A DNA stretch of 64,000 nt. It comes from Eledone cirrhosa. Taxonomy: Eukaryota; Mollusca; Cephalopoda; Octopoda; Eledonidae. Both the position numbers and the translations under genes were made by a program. Where the stretch lies: assembly GCA_964016885.1 (NCBI GenBank), contig OZ024743.1, positions 16,428,972 to 16,492,971 on the forward strand, in the 5' to 3' direction. The notes under the pieces are model-generated. The model searched no databases. It was given only the letters and a program-made list of their open reading frames with translations, and was not told the origin of the DNA. The stretch's first letter is position 1. Every line of letters begins with the position of its first letter. This document shows positions 11,060 to 24,308 of the stretch, piece after piece.

Positions 11060-12520
11060 GCACCCATATGTATGTGTCAGTGTAAGTGTGTTTGTTTTTT
11101 TGCGTGCGTGTATGTAAGCAAAACGTAAACGGAAACAGCAAAGCAAACGTCATAATATAATGATAAAAAATGATTAACGCTTCATTTAGTAGAAACATCA
11201 GAAGATAGAGTGAGAAATAAAATATGAAATAGAAAGATACCGTGAGAAAAGGAAAGAACGGAAGCATTTCTTTGAAAAAAGAACCGTGTGTATTCAGTCA
11301 GCCATTGGAAAATATTATTACAGGTTTGAAGCTTTTAAAATATATAAGTAGGATTTATTTATATAGTTTTTCCATTAAGCAGTTTCATATTTTGGTTCGT
11401 ATTAGGCGTGGATAAAGCGAAACATGAAAAATAATATACTCCTAAAAGAAATCGCTTTGAAATCTTCAGAAGCTGCTCAGCTTAAACGGTTAGTGCAAAA
11501 ACTATTTAACTCATGTCTAGTGATTATTTCCTGAGATATTGTAACCACATGCAGAGAATTGGAACTGTAATCTCTCAATTCGGAGTAGTAGCGGCTTTAC
11601 AAGGAGTGATTCTCTGATCTTCGGTCTACGTACTCTATCGAGTAAATTTACTCAAAAACACACCAGAGGAACTCCATTTCGGCCCATTTGCAATTATATC
11701 TTTTAGTTCATTATCCGTGAACGAAGGTAAGGTTTAGCAGGAATACCGAATTGAAAATAACTAGTTTGGCTTTTGCACCTACCTTACTCCTTTTAATTAC
11801 CGAATGCTGAAGCTAGCGCATTACTGGACCAGCTCCTTCAAATGTTTCATAGCCTGCTTTATCGCCCCCTTCCTCACAGCGGATACCCCTGAGCTTCTTT
11901 ATCAGCTTCGGGAAGATTCAGAGATCTCATTGAAATCTAACATCAGAATATACGAGTCAGTCTAAACTACATCTAACCCTGCAGTAAATTAATCAAGGAA
12001 GTCTCTGTATCGGACTCCTTGTTGGGTCAATAAAATTACAACAAATACAGACAACTTATACAGCATATGAAACTGTACAGTATAAGTTGTGTCAAATTAT
12101 AAGAGAAGAGAATCAGAATTCAGCTTTGAGCATAGCTGTCTACAGATATGTATTGGGATTTTGTAATTCTTAAGCAATACAGTATGCTTGTAAATAAATA
12201 TTTAGAAATCTATGCATAATCAACGGCAGCTATCGAAACCTTTCGTTGTTCATACAGCTTCATATGCAATTGAGATTAATCACCTCATTTTCATAGACGA
12301 GAAAACTATATATTCTCGCCTGTTTTCAAGTACAAGCAGTTACAAGAGCGGGAGGGATCGTCCTGATGAGAACCAGTTCATTTCGAAATGCATCGACGAT
12401 TGTCTCACTTGCTTCTGCAGGACACCACCAGGTGGAGATGGCTACCGGTGTTTTTGCAGAGCTACGGCTTTCTAAAAATATATTTATAAACATACCGTAT
12501 ACCTTTAGAAATAGGAAATT
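11060..12520. other. No recognised feature
   Basis: Unannotated sequence. The only local structure noticed is a short inverted repeat around 12050-12090 (ACAACTTATAC / GTATAAGTTGT). Short frames at 12212-12475 lack family signatures. Confidence 0.4.
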
Positions 12521-12608
12521 CCAACACTCACACACACATACACACTTACACCTCCACACACGCACACACGCACACACATACACACACATACACACACACA
12601 CACACACA

Positions 12609-12684
<76 letters not shown>

Positions 12685-12687
12685 TAT
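12521..12687. repeat. (CA)n then (TA)n microsatellite
   Basis: CA-rich run followed by TA repeats. Confidence 0.95.
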
Positions 12688-12689
12688 TG

Positions 12690-12907
12690 TATATACGTAG
12701 CAAATCTCTTCCACTTGTGCGTAGTGCTGAGCGTATACAGTTAATATAAAGAGAGGTGTGATCATCCACGGAAATGCTACACAATAGATTATATAATAGG
12801 ACGGAAGCCATTAGACGCGGAAAAGAAGTCAACGGCCGCTACGACGAATTGAACCTTGTAGGTCTTAGGTACTGGTTAGACACTTTGAACCATTCAGCCA
12901 AGGTCCC
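12690..12907 (-). repeat. Putative second tRNA-derived SINE type
   Basis: On the minus strand 12842-12907 reads like a tRNA: TTGGCTGAATGGTTCAAAG as an A-box and AGGTTCAATTCGT as a B-box, spaced as in a tRNA with a long variable arm. A non-tRNA body may continue to about 12690. It does not match the common SINE of this window. A tRNA pseudogene is the alternative. Confidence 0.45.
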
Positions 12908-13043
12908 ATAACTGTTAACATCATAATTTGTCTGAATCACAGCTTTTAAATGCGAACAGACATCGTATATACGTAGCGATATATAAATAAATAAATTATT
13001 CTCTAAAGGTTCTCCTATTCTAACATTTTGGTTTTATATAATC

Positions 13044-13111
13044 TACACACACACACACGCACACACACGCCCACACATACGGACTCACACACACACACAC
13101 ACACATATACA

Positions 13112-13162
<51 letters not shown>
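13044..13162. repeat. (CA)n then (TA)n microsatellite
   Basis: CA run to about 13105, then TA repeats to 13162. Confidence 0.95.
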
Positions 13163-13167
<5 letters not shown>

Positions 13168-13268
13168 GATCAAAATATTATATATTATGTATACTCCAGT
13201 CCTACAAACTGTAGTGTACTTCTTATCCGATATCTGCATTGCTTTATTGTACTACAATAAAACTCACC

Positions 13269-13269
<1 letters not shown>

Positions 13270-13327
<58 letters not shown>
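13270..13327. repeat. (TA)n microsatellite
   Basis: Pure TA repeat directly before the 317-bp array. Confidence 0.95.
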
Positions 13328-13332
<5 letters not shown>

Positions 13333-13385
13333 TTGTAGCTCTGAAATAGCAATATATATATGGATGTAAATATAATGTATTTTGC
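13328..13385 (-). repeat. Inverted fragment of the 317-bp unit
   Basis: Reverse complement of the part of the unit found at about 13423-13482, including AGAATTGTAGCTCTGAAA and ATGGATGTAAATATAATG. The array therefore begins with a hairpin. Confidence 0.85.
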
Positions 13386-13594
13386 GGTCTTCAAAATGCT
13401 TTTAATTAAGCATAAAGTGTATTGCAAAATACATTATATTTACATCCATATATATATTGCTCTTTCAGAGCTACAATTCTAATTTTTAATTTCTGCCTGA
13501 CCAACAACCGCTCTGCATAATCAGCTCCTGATTATTTACTAGATTTCTGTAAGAATATAACATCATTGATCTCAGGAGACGGGCGGGGTAGTTG

Positions 13595-13636
13595 GCCTTG
13601 ATAAGCTTCAACAAAAGCGAAACATGTCATGTCGGC
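13595..13636 (+). ncRNA. Hammerhead-like ribozyme, unit 1 of the 317-bp array
   Basis: Stem I GCC/GGC beside the core; core TTGATAA (13598-13604) in place of CTGATGA; stem II GCTT/AAGC (canonical G-C at 10.1-11.1); GAAA (13619-13622); stem III ACAT/ATGT; GUC cleavage triplet ending at 13633. The two core changes (C3 to U, G8 to A) together keep the known 3-8 base pair. Confidence 0.6.
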
Positions 13637-13911
13637 TTATCTCCTCCTGTTTGCTGAGATCGAAGTGAGTGAATTTGTCACTACTTTAAAACAATAGCTT
13701 ACGGTCTTCAAAATGCTTTTAATTAAGCATAAAGTGTATTGCAAAATACATTATATTTACATCCATATATATATTGCTCTTTCAGAGCTACAATTCTAAT
13801 TTTTAATTTCTGCCTGACCAACAACCGCTCTGCATAATCAGCTCCTGATTATTTACTAGATTTCTGTAAGAATATAACATCATTGATCTCAGCAGACGGG
13901 CGGGGTAGTTG

Positions 13912-13953
13912 GCCTTGATAAGCTTCAACAAAAGCGAAACATGTCATGTCGGC
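13912..13953 (+). ncRNA. Hammerhead-like ribozyme, unit 2 of the 317-bp array
   Basis: Same motif as at 13595, 317 bp further on, with U3-A8 core and GUC triplet preserved. Confidence 0.6.
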
Positions 13954-14228
13954 TTATCTCCTCCTGTTTGCTGAGATCGAAGTGAGTGAATTTGTCACTA
14001 CTTTAAAACAATAGCTTACGGTCTTCAAAATGCTTTTAATTAAGCATAAAGTGTATTGTAAAATACATTATATTTACATCCATATATATATTGCTATTTC
14101 AGAGCTACAATTCTAATTTTTAATTTCTGCCTGAGCAACAACCGCTCTGCATAATCAGCTCCTGATTATTTACTAGATTTCTGTAAGAATATAACATCAT
14201 TGATCTCAGCAGACGGGCGGGGTAGTTG

Positions 14229-14270
14229 GCCTTGATAAGCTTCAACAAAAGCGAAACATGTCATGTCGGC
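14229..14270 (+). ncRNA. Hammerhead-like ribozyme, unit 3 of the 317-bp array
   Basis: Same motif, unchanged, although the unit carries other substitutions nearby (GAGGTGGAAG instead of GAGATCGAAG downstream). Confidence 0.6.
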
Positions 14271-14545
14271 TTATCTCCTCCTGTTTGCTGAGGTGGAAGT
14301 GAGTGAATTTGTCACTACTTTAAAACAATAGCTTACGGTCTTCAAAATGCTTTTAATTAAGCATAAAGTGTATTGCAAAATACATTATATTTACATCCAT
14401 ATATATATTGCTATTTCAGAGCTACAATTCTAATTTTTAATTTCTGCCTGACCAACAACCGCTCTGCATAATCAGCTCCTGATTATTTACTAGATTTCTG
14501 TAAGAATATAACATCATTGATCTCAGGAGACGGGCGGGGTAGTTG

Positions 14546-14587
14546 GCCTTGATAAGCTTCAACAAAAGCGAAACATGTCATGTCGGC
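14546..14587 (+). ncRNA. Hammerhead-like ribozyme, unit 4 of the 317-bp array
   Basis: Same motif, unchanged. Confidence 0.6.
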
Positions 14588-14862
14588 TTATCTCCTCCTG
14601 TTTGCTGAGATCGAAGTGAGTGAATTTGTCACTACTTTAAAACAATAGCTTACGGTCTTCAAAATGCTTTTAATTAAGCATAAAGTGTATTGCAAAATAC
14701 ATTATATTTACATCCATATATATATTGCTATTTCAGAGCTACAATTCTAATTTTTAATTTCTGCCTGACCAACAACCGCTCTGCATAATCAGCTCCTGAT
14801 TATTTACTAGATTTCTGTAAGAATATAACATCATTGATCTCAGCAGACGGGCGGGGTAGTTG

Positions 14863-14904
14863 GCCTTGATAAGCTTCAACAAAAGCGAAACATGTCATGT
14901 CGGC
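14863..14904 (+). ncRNA. Hammerhead-like ribozyme, unit 5 of the 317-bp array
   Basis: Same motif, unchanged. The next unit is cut off by a (TA)n array at about 15037. Confidence 0.6.
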
Positions 14905-15030
14905 TTATCTCCTCCTGTTTGCTGAGATCGAAGTGAGTGAATTTGTCACTACTTTAAAACAATAGCTTACGGTCTTCAAAATGCTTTTAATTAAGCATAA
15001 AGTGTATTGCAAAATACATTATATTTACAT

Positions 15031-15235
<205 letters not shown>

Positions 15236-15239
15236 TATA

Positions 15240-17490
15240 TATGAACGCATGCATACATACACTGATAGATACATTTTCAGCAAATGTTTTACAAACGGAG
15301 AATTGCTATACAGACTCTCTCACGCAGACATAGATATATATTGTACGTGTGTGCAATAGTGTGTTTTCCACAAAGTACACAAAATGTATATATACCTGTA
15401 CATTTATGTGCCTTATATTTAATTTAATTCATAATTTTACTAACCATGTGTTAATTATTGAATCTAGCAGATTTGAGAAGGGCTATACACTTGCCAAATT
15501 CGATTTAGCTGCTGTTTAGAAGTGTATTTACTTCCTGCAATATAACACAGATTATGCACCTCAAGTATTTTCAATCAGTTAATTTTGTCTGCACTCTTTT
15601 CCCATGTAAGATTGTTCAGTTACTGACTGTTGCTAGTTTCTAGTGTGTCTCTGTACATACATTTATGAATGCGTACGTTTGTATGCATACAATTGTGTAT
15701 AACGTTGTATAGGAATACTGATAATCTAGTGCGGAGCAGTAATTTTATGAACAATTACTGAGAATGTATAATAATCATGTTTTCACAATTTGTGTTGGCT
15801 GATTTAACAGTGTCTCCACCATTGCAATTATTGCGTTGAAACCCTAGGGGTTACTCTTATCTCTATTTGCCAAATGCTTCATGTCTACGTATGGAAACAT
15901 CTGGAAAAGTTAGTCTGCTCAGAAGATAGGTGATAAGGCTGTGTTGCAGGGCTAGCACTGTCTGCTTTCGTTTTTTAGTACAACGTTGGAATAAGTTCAA
16001 CTTTATCGCCAATGAACTTGGCACATTTCATACATTACCTGGTTTAATAACTTCTCATGGATTTGCAAGAAATTATTTTTCCAATTAAATCTACATTTAA
16101 TTTTGAAATTAGGAGTCGAAATTAAATGAAAAAAATGATTCATTTGCATTGAGTTCAGGTAAGGGTTAGTCGCAAGGTGGAATCTAGTGAGTGTAGGTTT
16201 CTCTCCGCTATATGAAGCCGCTGTCTCAGAAGGTGTGAGTCGAATAGTTCGCATGTTGATATGGTTTCCTTAAACTGGGCCTCGCATAATCTTGTTCATG
16301 GTATTTTATGGTTGAAACTAGTAACAGTGTTTCCCTGCGTTTATCTCTACGTTCTGGTGCAGAAGATAGATTAGGATTGATTGGTTATTGGCATTATTCG
16401 AATTAGACTAACGGACAATGTGTACGGAATGCTTCCTTATCTGGTGTATATAAGAGTGTATTCCGTATATACAACACAATCATTCTAATGAACTAGCAAA
16501 TATTCACATGCCAACATAATTATCCTTATGATGTGACTTACATAATATGTATTACTTTACGTTTTGAGTTTTTTAAATGATTCTTCATATTCTCCATTAG
16601 AATCCAATGTATAATCTGACACGTAAAGATTCGTTGATTCCTCTTCGTTCTATTGTTGATCATGTATCATTGACTAAATTGCAAAATAACTCATTTTAGT
16701 ATTTCTTACAACTCTTAAAATGCAAATTTAGCATTATAAGCTTGATTTTGTCTACCTGTTGTAAAGAGAATTTAAATGGATAATCCAATATGATAGCTTT
16801 GTTATAGCTCTTGATCGACTTTATAAAACTCTAAGAGATAAATGTATTTCAAACACGAATGAGGCAGGACGTATTTGTGAAGTATGCAGTCATGTAAGAA
16901 TTTATAAGGCTAAGTGAATATGATATTATGAGGTGTTTCGGAATAAATTGATTCTATTTTATAGCTTCATAATTCATGTTTACTATGTTTTCTAACTCCT
17001 TCCCTCGTACATCATTTTTTAAAGCTTAATTTTCGGAAATATGTTTTGCAATATTTTATCTTCCCGCACGTTGAGATGTTAGATCAAAATGCAACAATCC
17101 TCCTTTCACACGCAGAAATGGAAACAAGAGCGTTTGATCTCACACGGGAAGTCTCACTTAGCGATGAACTCAAACAGAACATTAATTTAAGTGATCGATG
17201 GCAATTATTAATTATATTGCTTTACAAAATCTAGATGGATTTATATGTTGAGATTTAAGAGTCACATATATTTGATCTATTATTCGAAAGTGTGGAACGT
17301 TCCTCGGCTGTCCGGTACATGTAAGTTGATATATATGCATTCTCATTTATGCTACTTTTATTATTTATTTTTTCTACTGACGTTGTCTAACCAATTCTAT
17401 TTGCAATGCTGATTGCTATTGTTACCTAAATTCAAGAAAAGTCATGTAATTAATACCGATTCGAGAAATGTGAACTCAGAAAGCTACGAC
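15240..17490. other. No recognised gene; one promoter-like patch
   Basis: No coding signature. At 16380-16470 GATTGGTTATTGG (inverted CCAAT boxes) precedes GTATATAAGAG at about 16443-16453. This is a plausible but unsupported Pol II promoter with no recognisable gene downstream. Confidence 0.35.
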
Positions 17491-17493
17491 AAT

Positions 17494-17678
17494 AATTGTT
17501 TCTACTTTTGGCATAAGGCCAGCAATTACCGACTGCATTACTGGTACTTAATTTTATCGACCCCGTAAGGATGAAAGGCAAAGTTAACCTCAGCGGGATT
17601 TGAACTGATATTGGAATGGGCCGTAACTATATGCGTCAAAGCATGGCGTCCGACCCTCTACCGATACTGCTAATCCAT
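17494..17678 (-). repeat. tRNA-derived SINE, full-length, minus strand
   Basis: Reverse-complement features: GGCATAAGGCCAGCAATTAC (3' body), TCGACCCCGTAAGGATGAAA, GGGATTTGAAC (B-box region) and GACCCTCTACCGATACTGC (A-box region). Confidence 0.85.
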
Positions 17679-17679
17679 A

Positions 17680-18893
17680 ATAAAACCATTTACTACGATA
17701 CTTATACTCTACATTAAATATCAGGCAACACATTAGTGTTTTGTTTTACACCAAGCCGATCAATATTCCAAGTTAATATATATTTACATTACATCTGAAC
17801 TAGGAAAATAATCAATGCGTGTATAATAGAAATGGTAATTGATTCATTAGAGAGTTTCCCTATTATTTTGAATACATAAAATCTTTATGGCATTCATACT
17901 TAGTAAGTACACACCAAGAATAAGTAAATAGAAAATCACCCATGAGATTGTTGTATTTTGAGCACATGCAAAAAAGTATATCTTTAAAAATTAATTTCAT
18001 ATCTTTCTACTATCATATGCGTAACATATGGTTTTATGGCAAGAAATATAATGGCAGGCTTGTTTCTGAAAATATATAACACTCCATCATGAATCTGCAA
18101 GATTTAATTTAAATTAGATATTTTAATTAAAACACTTCACGAAGGTGTAATTCAACAGAATTAAAAGTATATCAGTTAAATTAATATAAGTGCAATGCGT
18201 AATTATATTCTTTACTGATATATTCTCAAAATTGTTATTTCACCCCAGAAATAAAACTTTATTAAAATACAAGCAGCCATTATTTCCCATTGATATTCTT
18301 TCAGCGGAGATAATATTTATATTAGCAACTGCTGCCGATAAGTTTCTGCTCGCTTAAGGCTAACTGTTTGATTAATTTCAAGACATTATCTTGTTAACAT
18401 TGATAACAAAAGATTAAATATTTTTACAGAAAATTTCGTAAAACAAATTTTTAAAGATTTATTGTTAAATTATAGCTAGAAGAATAGTAAATCTCTATAT
18501 TATTGGTAACACTTCAAATTGCATATCCAATTTATTAATTCCAATCAAATAAAAACAGAAAATTAAAATATATTTTACAAGAAAAATATCATTACTTTAT
18601 CTGACAATTCTTATTGAGATAATGGAAATTGGAATATATAGATTGATTAATAAATAAGGACAAAAAGCTTCCAGCATTATATAATTTTGGTGAAGAGTTA
18701 TGATAAAGAGAATAATGTTTATGTATTATATATTAGCAAAGAACAATCCAAGACTCGAAAGATATTTATACTAATTAAAATGTCATTTTTTTTTAGAAAT
18801 GAAAATTCCAATCGTGTTTCTTATCAGTAGGTTAGGAATAATTAACTAATTTACTTGCACGCATAAATACATAAGTAGACAGAAAACGCACAA

Positions 18894-18900
<7 letters not shown>
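17680..18900. other. AT-rich stretch without recognised features
   Basis: No gene, repeat family or RNA recognised. Confidence 0.45.

Positions 18901-18950
<50 letters not shown>
18901..18950. repeat. (TA)n microsatellite
   Basis: Pure TA repeat. Confidence 0.95.
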
Positions 18951-18954
<4 letters not shown>

Positions 18955-19812
18955 GCCAGGTATGCATAATCTTTTAGAGTTTTATGAGGGCACGCTAGTG
19001 CATCTCTTGATGCATTTGCTACACTTCCTATATATCTTCTAGTTAGGTTGGCAATTGATGAATGAACGCGTATCACACGTCTGCTCATATGTGTATTTGT
19101 TGTTGTAATGTAGGCTCCAATGAGATATTAGACAGTAGGATGATGTGATATTTTTTTTAAAACATCTACTATTGCATGCAGTTGTCATAGGTTTTTATGG
19201 CAAGAGGAATGGATAACTGTTCACCTTTCAATCAAAATGTATTCTAGCAACAGGCCCTTATACTTTGTTATATATAAGGGGTGGAGCGGCATACGAGAAA
19301 CATAGAACGCGTATGTCTCCTTTTCTCTTAGCTGATTTCACATTGGAAATGTTACATAAAAACCTTTTAACTTTTAGATGTGTCTAATGAATTTAAATTG
19401 GAGGTTACATTATAACAGCAATACGTAATCATGAAAATCATAGAAATATATATTACGGCAGTATATGAATAAAATGAATTACTAATATCCACAACTGGCC
19501 TTCACAATTATCATTATACATGCTTGAAGAAAAAACACCCTTTGGGTGGTTTTCTACTAGAATCTGTAATATCCAAATTGATATTATACGCAAATATATA
19601 TGCGTGTAGATATGATACGTCAAATGAAATCCTACTTGACATTGTGCACCGAAATTGAAAGAAGTCTGTGTTACAGACTCTTCTGTAATCAGTAATGTAA
19701 TCCATGATGCATTATAAAAAAGGCGATACTATATATACACTTCATATATAATAAACTAAAACATTAGGAAACGAAAATGTAAAAAAATTAGTGACCTAAA
19801 TATAAATCTTAT
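18951..19812. other. No recognised feature
   Basis: Nothing identifiable in either strand. Confidence 0.4.
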
Positions 19813-19813
19813 A

Positions 19814-19997
19814 TAATTGTTTCTACTTTAGGCACAAGGCCAGCAATTACCAGTGCATTACTGGTACTTTATTTTATCGACCCCGTAAGGATGAAAGGCA
19901 AAGTCAACCTCGGCGGGATTTGAACTCAGATGGTAAAGGGACGTAACTATGCTGGAAAGCATGGCGTCCGACCCTCTACCGATACTGCCAATCCACA
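19814..19997 (-). repeat. tRNA-derived SINE, full-length, minus strand
   Basis: Same blocks as at 17494-17678, with a better-preserved B-box region (GGCGGGATTTGAACTCAGA). Confidence 0.9.
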
Positions 19998-20204
19998 TAC
20001 AATGATGCAAATATATGAACGTTTATATAAGCGATGTAATAAGTGTTATTATATAACGGACGCTAACTGGAAGAGTTGATATTTGAAAATGTTAAAGAAA
20101 TGAATCTTAAAATAAACAATGATTTATATATAAGAATATTTATGTTTAATCAAGAGCTACGAAATTTAGTAGATGAATTACATAATATCCATTATTTATT
20201 CCCT

Positions 20205-20310
20205 AGGTTAACTTTGCCTTTCATCCTTACGGGGACGATGAAATAAAGTACCAGTAATGTACTTGGTATTTGCTGGCCTTGTGCCAAAAGTAGAGACAAT
20301 TATTTATTCA
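20205..20310 (+). repeat. tRNA-derived SINE, 5'-truncated
   Basis: Body only: ACTTTGCCTTTCATCCTTAC, AAAGTACCAGTAATG and GGCCTTGTGCCAAAAGTAG. The tRNA head is absent. Confidence 0.85.
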
Positions 20311-21740
20311 AAGTAATCCAACTTATTTTGCTAACGGGATAAACAATTATAAAACGTATTTACCTACATACAGATGTTGCATATATAGTAAATCCAGAAT
20401 ATAAATTCACATCATCTATAGGATCTACGCTTATTTTATCTTTTTTCAGAGAGTAAAGCTCTGTCGAGATCAGCTTCCGCATGTAATGCCCATTGTCTTC
20501 TAACAGATAACCAGCAGAATATAAAGCTAGCAACGGCTATGGGAAGGCAACGGTGAATTGGTCATGCAATCTGTATAGCTAGACAAACTAAAGCTGTGCT
20601 GCTGCAATCATGTTGAACAAATGTAGTATTGCATAGAAACAGCAATATTTTATAGAAACATACTGATATTGGTGAGTAGGAATAAAAAAGCGCCTTAACT
20701 CATACGAATAGACGGGCTTTAAAAAGTATCGTTTTTATTGAGAAGATTTCATATGATTATATGAAAATTATAAAAGGTACTATAGTGAAAACTATCAGCT
20801 CAAGTACACTACTCATCCCAGTAAATAGCCTGACTAACCCTGATAAATGACCATTCCGATCATCTTGAAGACATTGAACAATGGGTTCCTCAAAGCTTCT
20901 TGTAATGGCAATTTTCTATAAACATAGAAATACCTGATCAAGCCGGAAGATAAAGGGACGTTTTCGCCCTTATAGAGAAAAATATACGAAGAGATTGCTG
21001 CTGGAAACTGGTTTTAGTATAATTGGATTACAATATGCAATTTGATTATATACAATATACCTGAATAATCGGGCATTATAGTTAAAATTGGTCCAGCAAA
21101 ACATGTGCATCTTATGTATAGGCCGACCAATAATTGATACCTCACATTCCAACATTAAAAGCAACTTGAATTTGATAACATACACTGCCGAAACAGAAAA
21201 TTGCAAGATGATAGCTTTTGGGTACAACATGTTGTCCTTTTATGGAGGCCACTATCATACGTCCCCACAAGACATAAAATAAATAACAGCATAAGCCAAA
21301 GACAAAAATAAAACTAGACAATTTACCTAACATTTTCGATTCATTCTCAATATGCATTCTTAGTGATGAAATGCGGAATATTTCTGCTGTCGTCCGAAAT
21401 TGCAATATGAACTAATTTGCAATACAACCTCAGCAGCCATATGAAAAATTTAGATTTAGTGGGCAGATTGAGAATGTTAGATATAATTGACCTATTAATA
21501 AGCTATATTATTATAAGAAAAATTCAGAAGAGTAACGGAAATATGGTCAACCAGAAACGCAAACAATAAAAAATATATTGCATATAACATTTTTGTGACC
21601 ACTGGGAGAGGTGTACAGAGAGAGGTAATGGTGATGTTCAAGGGCTATTTTTATATTTGAACTTTTCTGGTTTCAGTAGATAGATAGCATCTGTGGATAA
21701 CCTCACCAGAGTGGTTCCAATGTCCGCAAAAGGTAGTGGC
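20311..21740. other. No recognised feature
   Basis: Unannotated AT-rich DNA. The frames at 20970-21405 on both strands show no family signature. Confidence 0.4.
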
Positions 21741-21844
21741 AGAAACATATATATATATATATATAAAGATTTACATATACACGAACAAGACAAAGTCATA
21801 TATATATATTTGGCTCCCTAGGTTGAGCACTCTACTGACTTATA

Positions 21845-23925
21845 TTCATCATGCAGAAACAACATCTGAATATTTCTACAAAGAACATACCCGTACCAAG
21901 CAGGAAAACATACCTAAAACTCCTGATACAGAAAACAGACGCGTTCATTAAAATGTTGCGTTGGCGTGCCTTTTATTTCGATAATCCGCGAAAAGCAGAC
22001 AACAAACAGGATAAATTTGGATTTAAAACCTATAATAACCCCCCCCCCCCCCCCGTGTAACCCAGCATTGCTACCCTTCGAAAATGATGTCTTGGAACAC
22101 ATTCGGAGTATCAAATTTTGGAATAGGAGCAATTCCTTCCAGCAAGACCTGAAGAATAGAATTCGTTCTATTAAGGATTCTAATGCCGTGCACGTCCATT
22201 CCGACAAAACTGGCAACCTATATCAAGTGGAGCGCAGTACTTACCATCAACTACTACATAATGCTGTAACTAAGGATTACCGTAAAACTAATCAGTGCGT
22301 CATCAATGAAATCAACGATGCTGGGTTTAAAATCACATCTGATCTCAACATCCTGGACCGGACCGAAACTTTGGACCCTATTTCTCCCCACTTTACCCTG
22401 AAGGATCCCAAATCCAATTTTCCGAACAACCCCTCTATTCGGCTTATTAACCCTACGAAGTCCGATTTAGGCAGACTTGGTAAAACGATTCTTGATAGAA
22501 TTATACCTGAAATTAGAAGTTTGGCCCCTGTTGCACTGTGGAACAATTCTTTCGCGGTGATTGATTGGTTCAACGGCATATGTAACAAGGAACATTGCCG
22601 TTTTATCCAATTCGACATCAACAATTACTACTCCTTCATCACTTTACCACTTCTCTTTAGAGCTATCAATTTCGCTAAAACACTCACAGTGGTTAAGGAT
22701 TTCGAAGTTGATGTCATCCTCAATGCCCGAAAGTCGGTGATTAATTTCGACGACTCTATTTGGATTAAACAATCCAATAGTACCCCATTCGACGTGAGTA
22801 TGGGCGCCAGTGATTCTGCGGAGGTTACTGATCTTATCGGCCTTTTCCTTCTTTTCTCTAACAAGGATGAATTCCCCAACGCGGGCGGTGGTTTGTACCG
22901 TGACGATGGTCTTTTGACCATGACTAAGTGCGGACCTCGTGCTTGCGACTGGTTCAGAAAATAACTCACAGCCTTCTTTAAAGGCTTCAACCACTCTATA
23001 CAGCTTGAGGCCAATCTCTCGGTCGTTAACTACCTCGACGTTACCCTCAATTTATGGAATAGGTTGTATTACCCGTGTAGAAAGCCGAATGATACGCTTA
23101 ATTACATAAGTAAGCATTCCAACCATCCTGCCAGCATAACCAAGAACCTGGTAAGAAACGTTTCGTTGAGGCTTTCCCGTCTTTCCACCAACGAGCGTAT
23201 TTTCAACGACCCTTCCACATATTACAATGAGGCTCTTGCTCGAAGTGGATTTGTCGATAAGGTATCATATACAGAGTGCGAAAATAGACCTAGAAGAAAT
23301 AGATCCCGTCGCATTTGTTGGTATAACCCACCATATAATATGGAGGTGGCCACACCATTAGCCAATATTTTTCTTTCCCTTATTACTAAGCATTTTCCCC
23401 CTACACATATATTAACATTTTAAATAGAAATACTATTAAAATTTCTTACTCTACGACTCCTAACCTTGCACATAACATCACAGCTTTAAATTTAGCTAAA
23501 CTACCTAGCCGTAGGAACACGTGCAACCCTGTAGTTAGTACTAACTGTAATTGTAGGAATCGGGTTGATTGCCCCCTATCCGAGAAATGCCTCTCTAGTA
23601 ACATTGTCTACAAATGTAAGGTTGTAACACCCACGTCCCGTAGGGCCTACATAGGGTTAACCGCCAATAGATTCAAGCAGCCTCTTTATATGCATACCCA
23701 TTCTTTTCGTTACCCTCTAAGAAGGAATATGACGTCACTTTCAGCTTATATCTGGAGTCTAAAAGACAACCACACCCAATATAAGTTACACTGGGAGATC
23801 CTAGCTAGGGATAGATCGTATAACGGAAATAAAAGACCTGTGACCTCTGCGCTGAGGCCCTGGAAATACTCTACGCCACAGACCACATCTTAAACAAAAA
23901 ATCTGTGGCAATTTCGGCTTGTAAA
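21845..23925 (+). pseudogene. PLE polyprotein (RT with YRDD box + GIY-YIG), broken copy 1
   Basis: Related to the copies at 27.7 and 33 kb. The N-terminus contains RKTYLKLLIQKTDAF and passes through a run of 14 Cs (22037-22054), across which the frame changes. 21966-22964 covers RT blocks: FTLKDPKSNF, IRLINPTKSDLG, FIQFDINNYYSFI (motif A Asp present), MGASDSAEVTDLIGL (motif B) and GGLYRDDGLL (motif C). A TAA at 22962-22964 interrupts RKxLTAFFKGF in the same frame, which resumes to 23423. A frameshift there leads to NRNTIKISYST, the Cys cluster CNCRNRVDCPL and a GIY-YIG domain (NIVYKCKV, AYIGLTANRF, HWEILARDRSYNG). Several further shifts follow. Not translatable as one protein. Confidence 0.85.
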
Positions 23926-24227
23926 CATAAAGTGCACAAAGCTTTCCTGTATTACAGACCCACGTTATACCCTAACGGATAGTACAATCTATACGTGGAT
24001 ATTTTACGTCTTGATGTGGGAGCTAAGTATATGTTTTGTTTATACCATTACTTATCTGCATAGCGAACGTTTCCACGAACCAAAGTACCGTCTTCCTGTC
24101 TTCCTCCGGTTGCAACGTTTTTTTAAATATCCACTTCTGCGTTTACAGATTGACTTTGTTAGTTTCAGAAGATCCCGTTAAGGGTGAAAGCAGCGATTCT
24201 TTGCTTAAACTTTAATCTGTTATTTTA

Positions 24228-24230
<3 letters not shown>
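23926..24230 (+). other. 3' UTR/terminal repeat of PLE copy 1
   Basis: Matches 36100-36270 (after the 75-bp minisatellite) and, inverted, 34870-35030, which shows it is a mobile 3' end. It contains a hammerhead-like core at 24162-24210. Confidence 0.75.
24162..24210 (+). ncRNA. Hammerhead-like motif in the PLE 3' region
   Basis: Stem I GTTT/AAAC, core CAGAAGA (24166-24172), stem II CCC/GGG with loop GTTAA, GAAA (24186-24189), stem III AGCA/TGCT, CUU cleavage triplet. The only departure from the CUGANGA core is A at the U4 position, so it may be slow or inactive. Confidence 0.45.

Positions 24231-24306
<76 letters not shown>
24231..24306. repeat. (TA)n(TG)n microsatellite
   Basis: TA repeat ending in TGTGTG. 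Confidence 0.95.
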
Positions 24307-24307
<1 letters not shown>

Positions 24308-24308
24308 T

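Noticed and set aside
12212..12832. Frames of 87, 127 and 168 codons around a CA/TA array
   Set aside because: They overlap on both strands and pass through microsatellite; no domain is seen.
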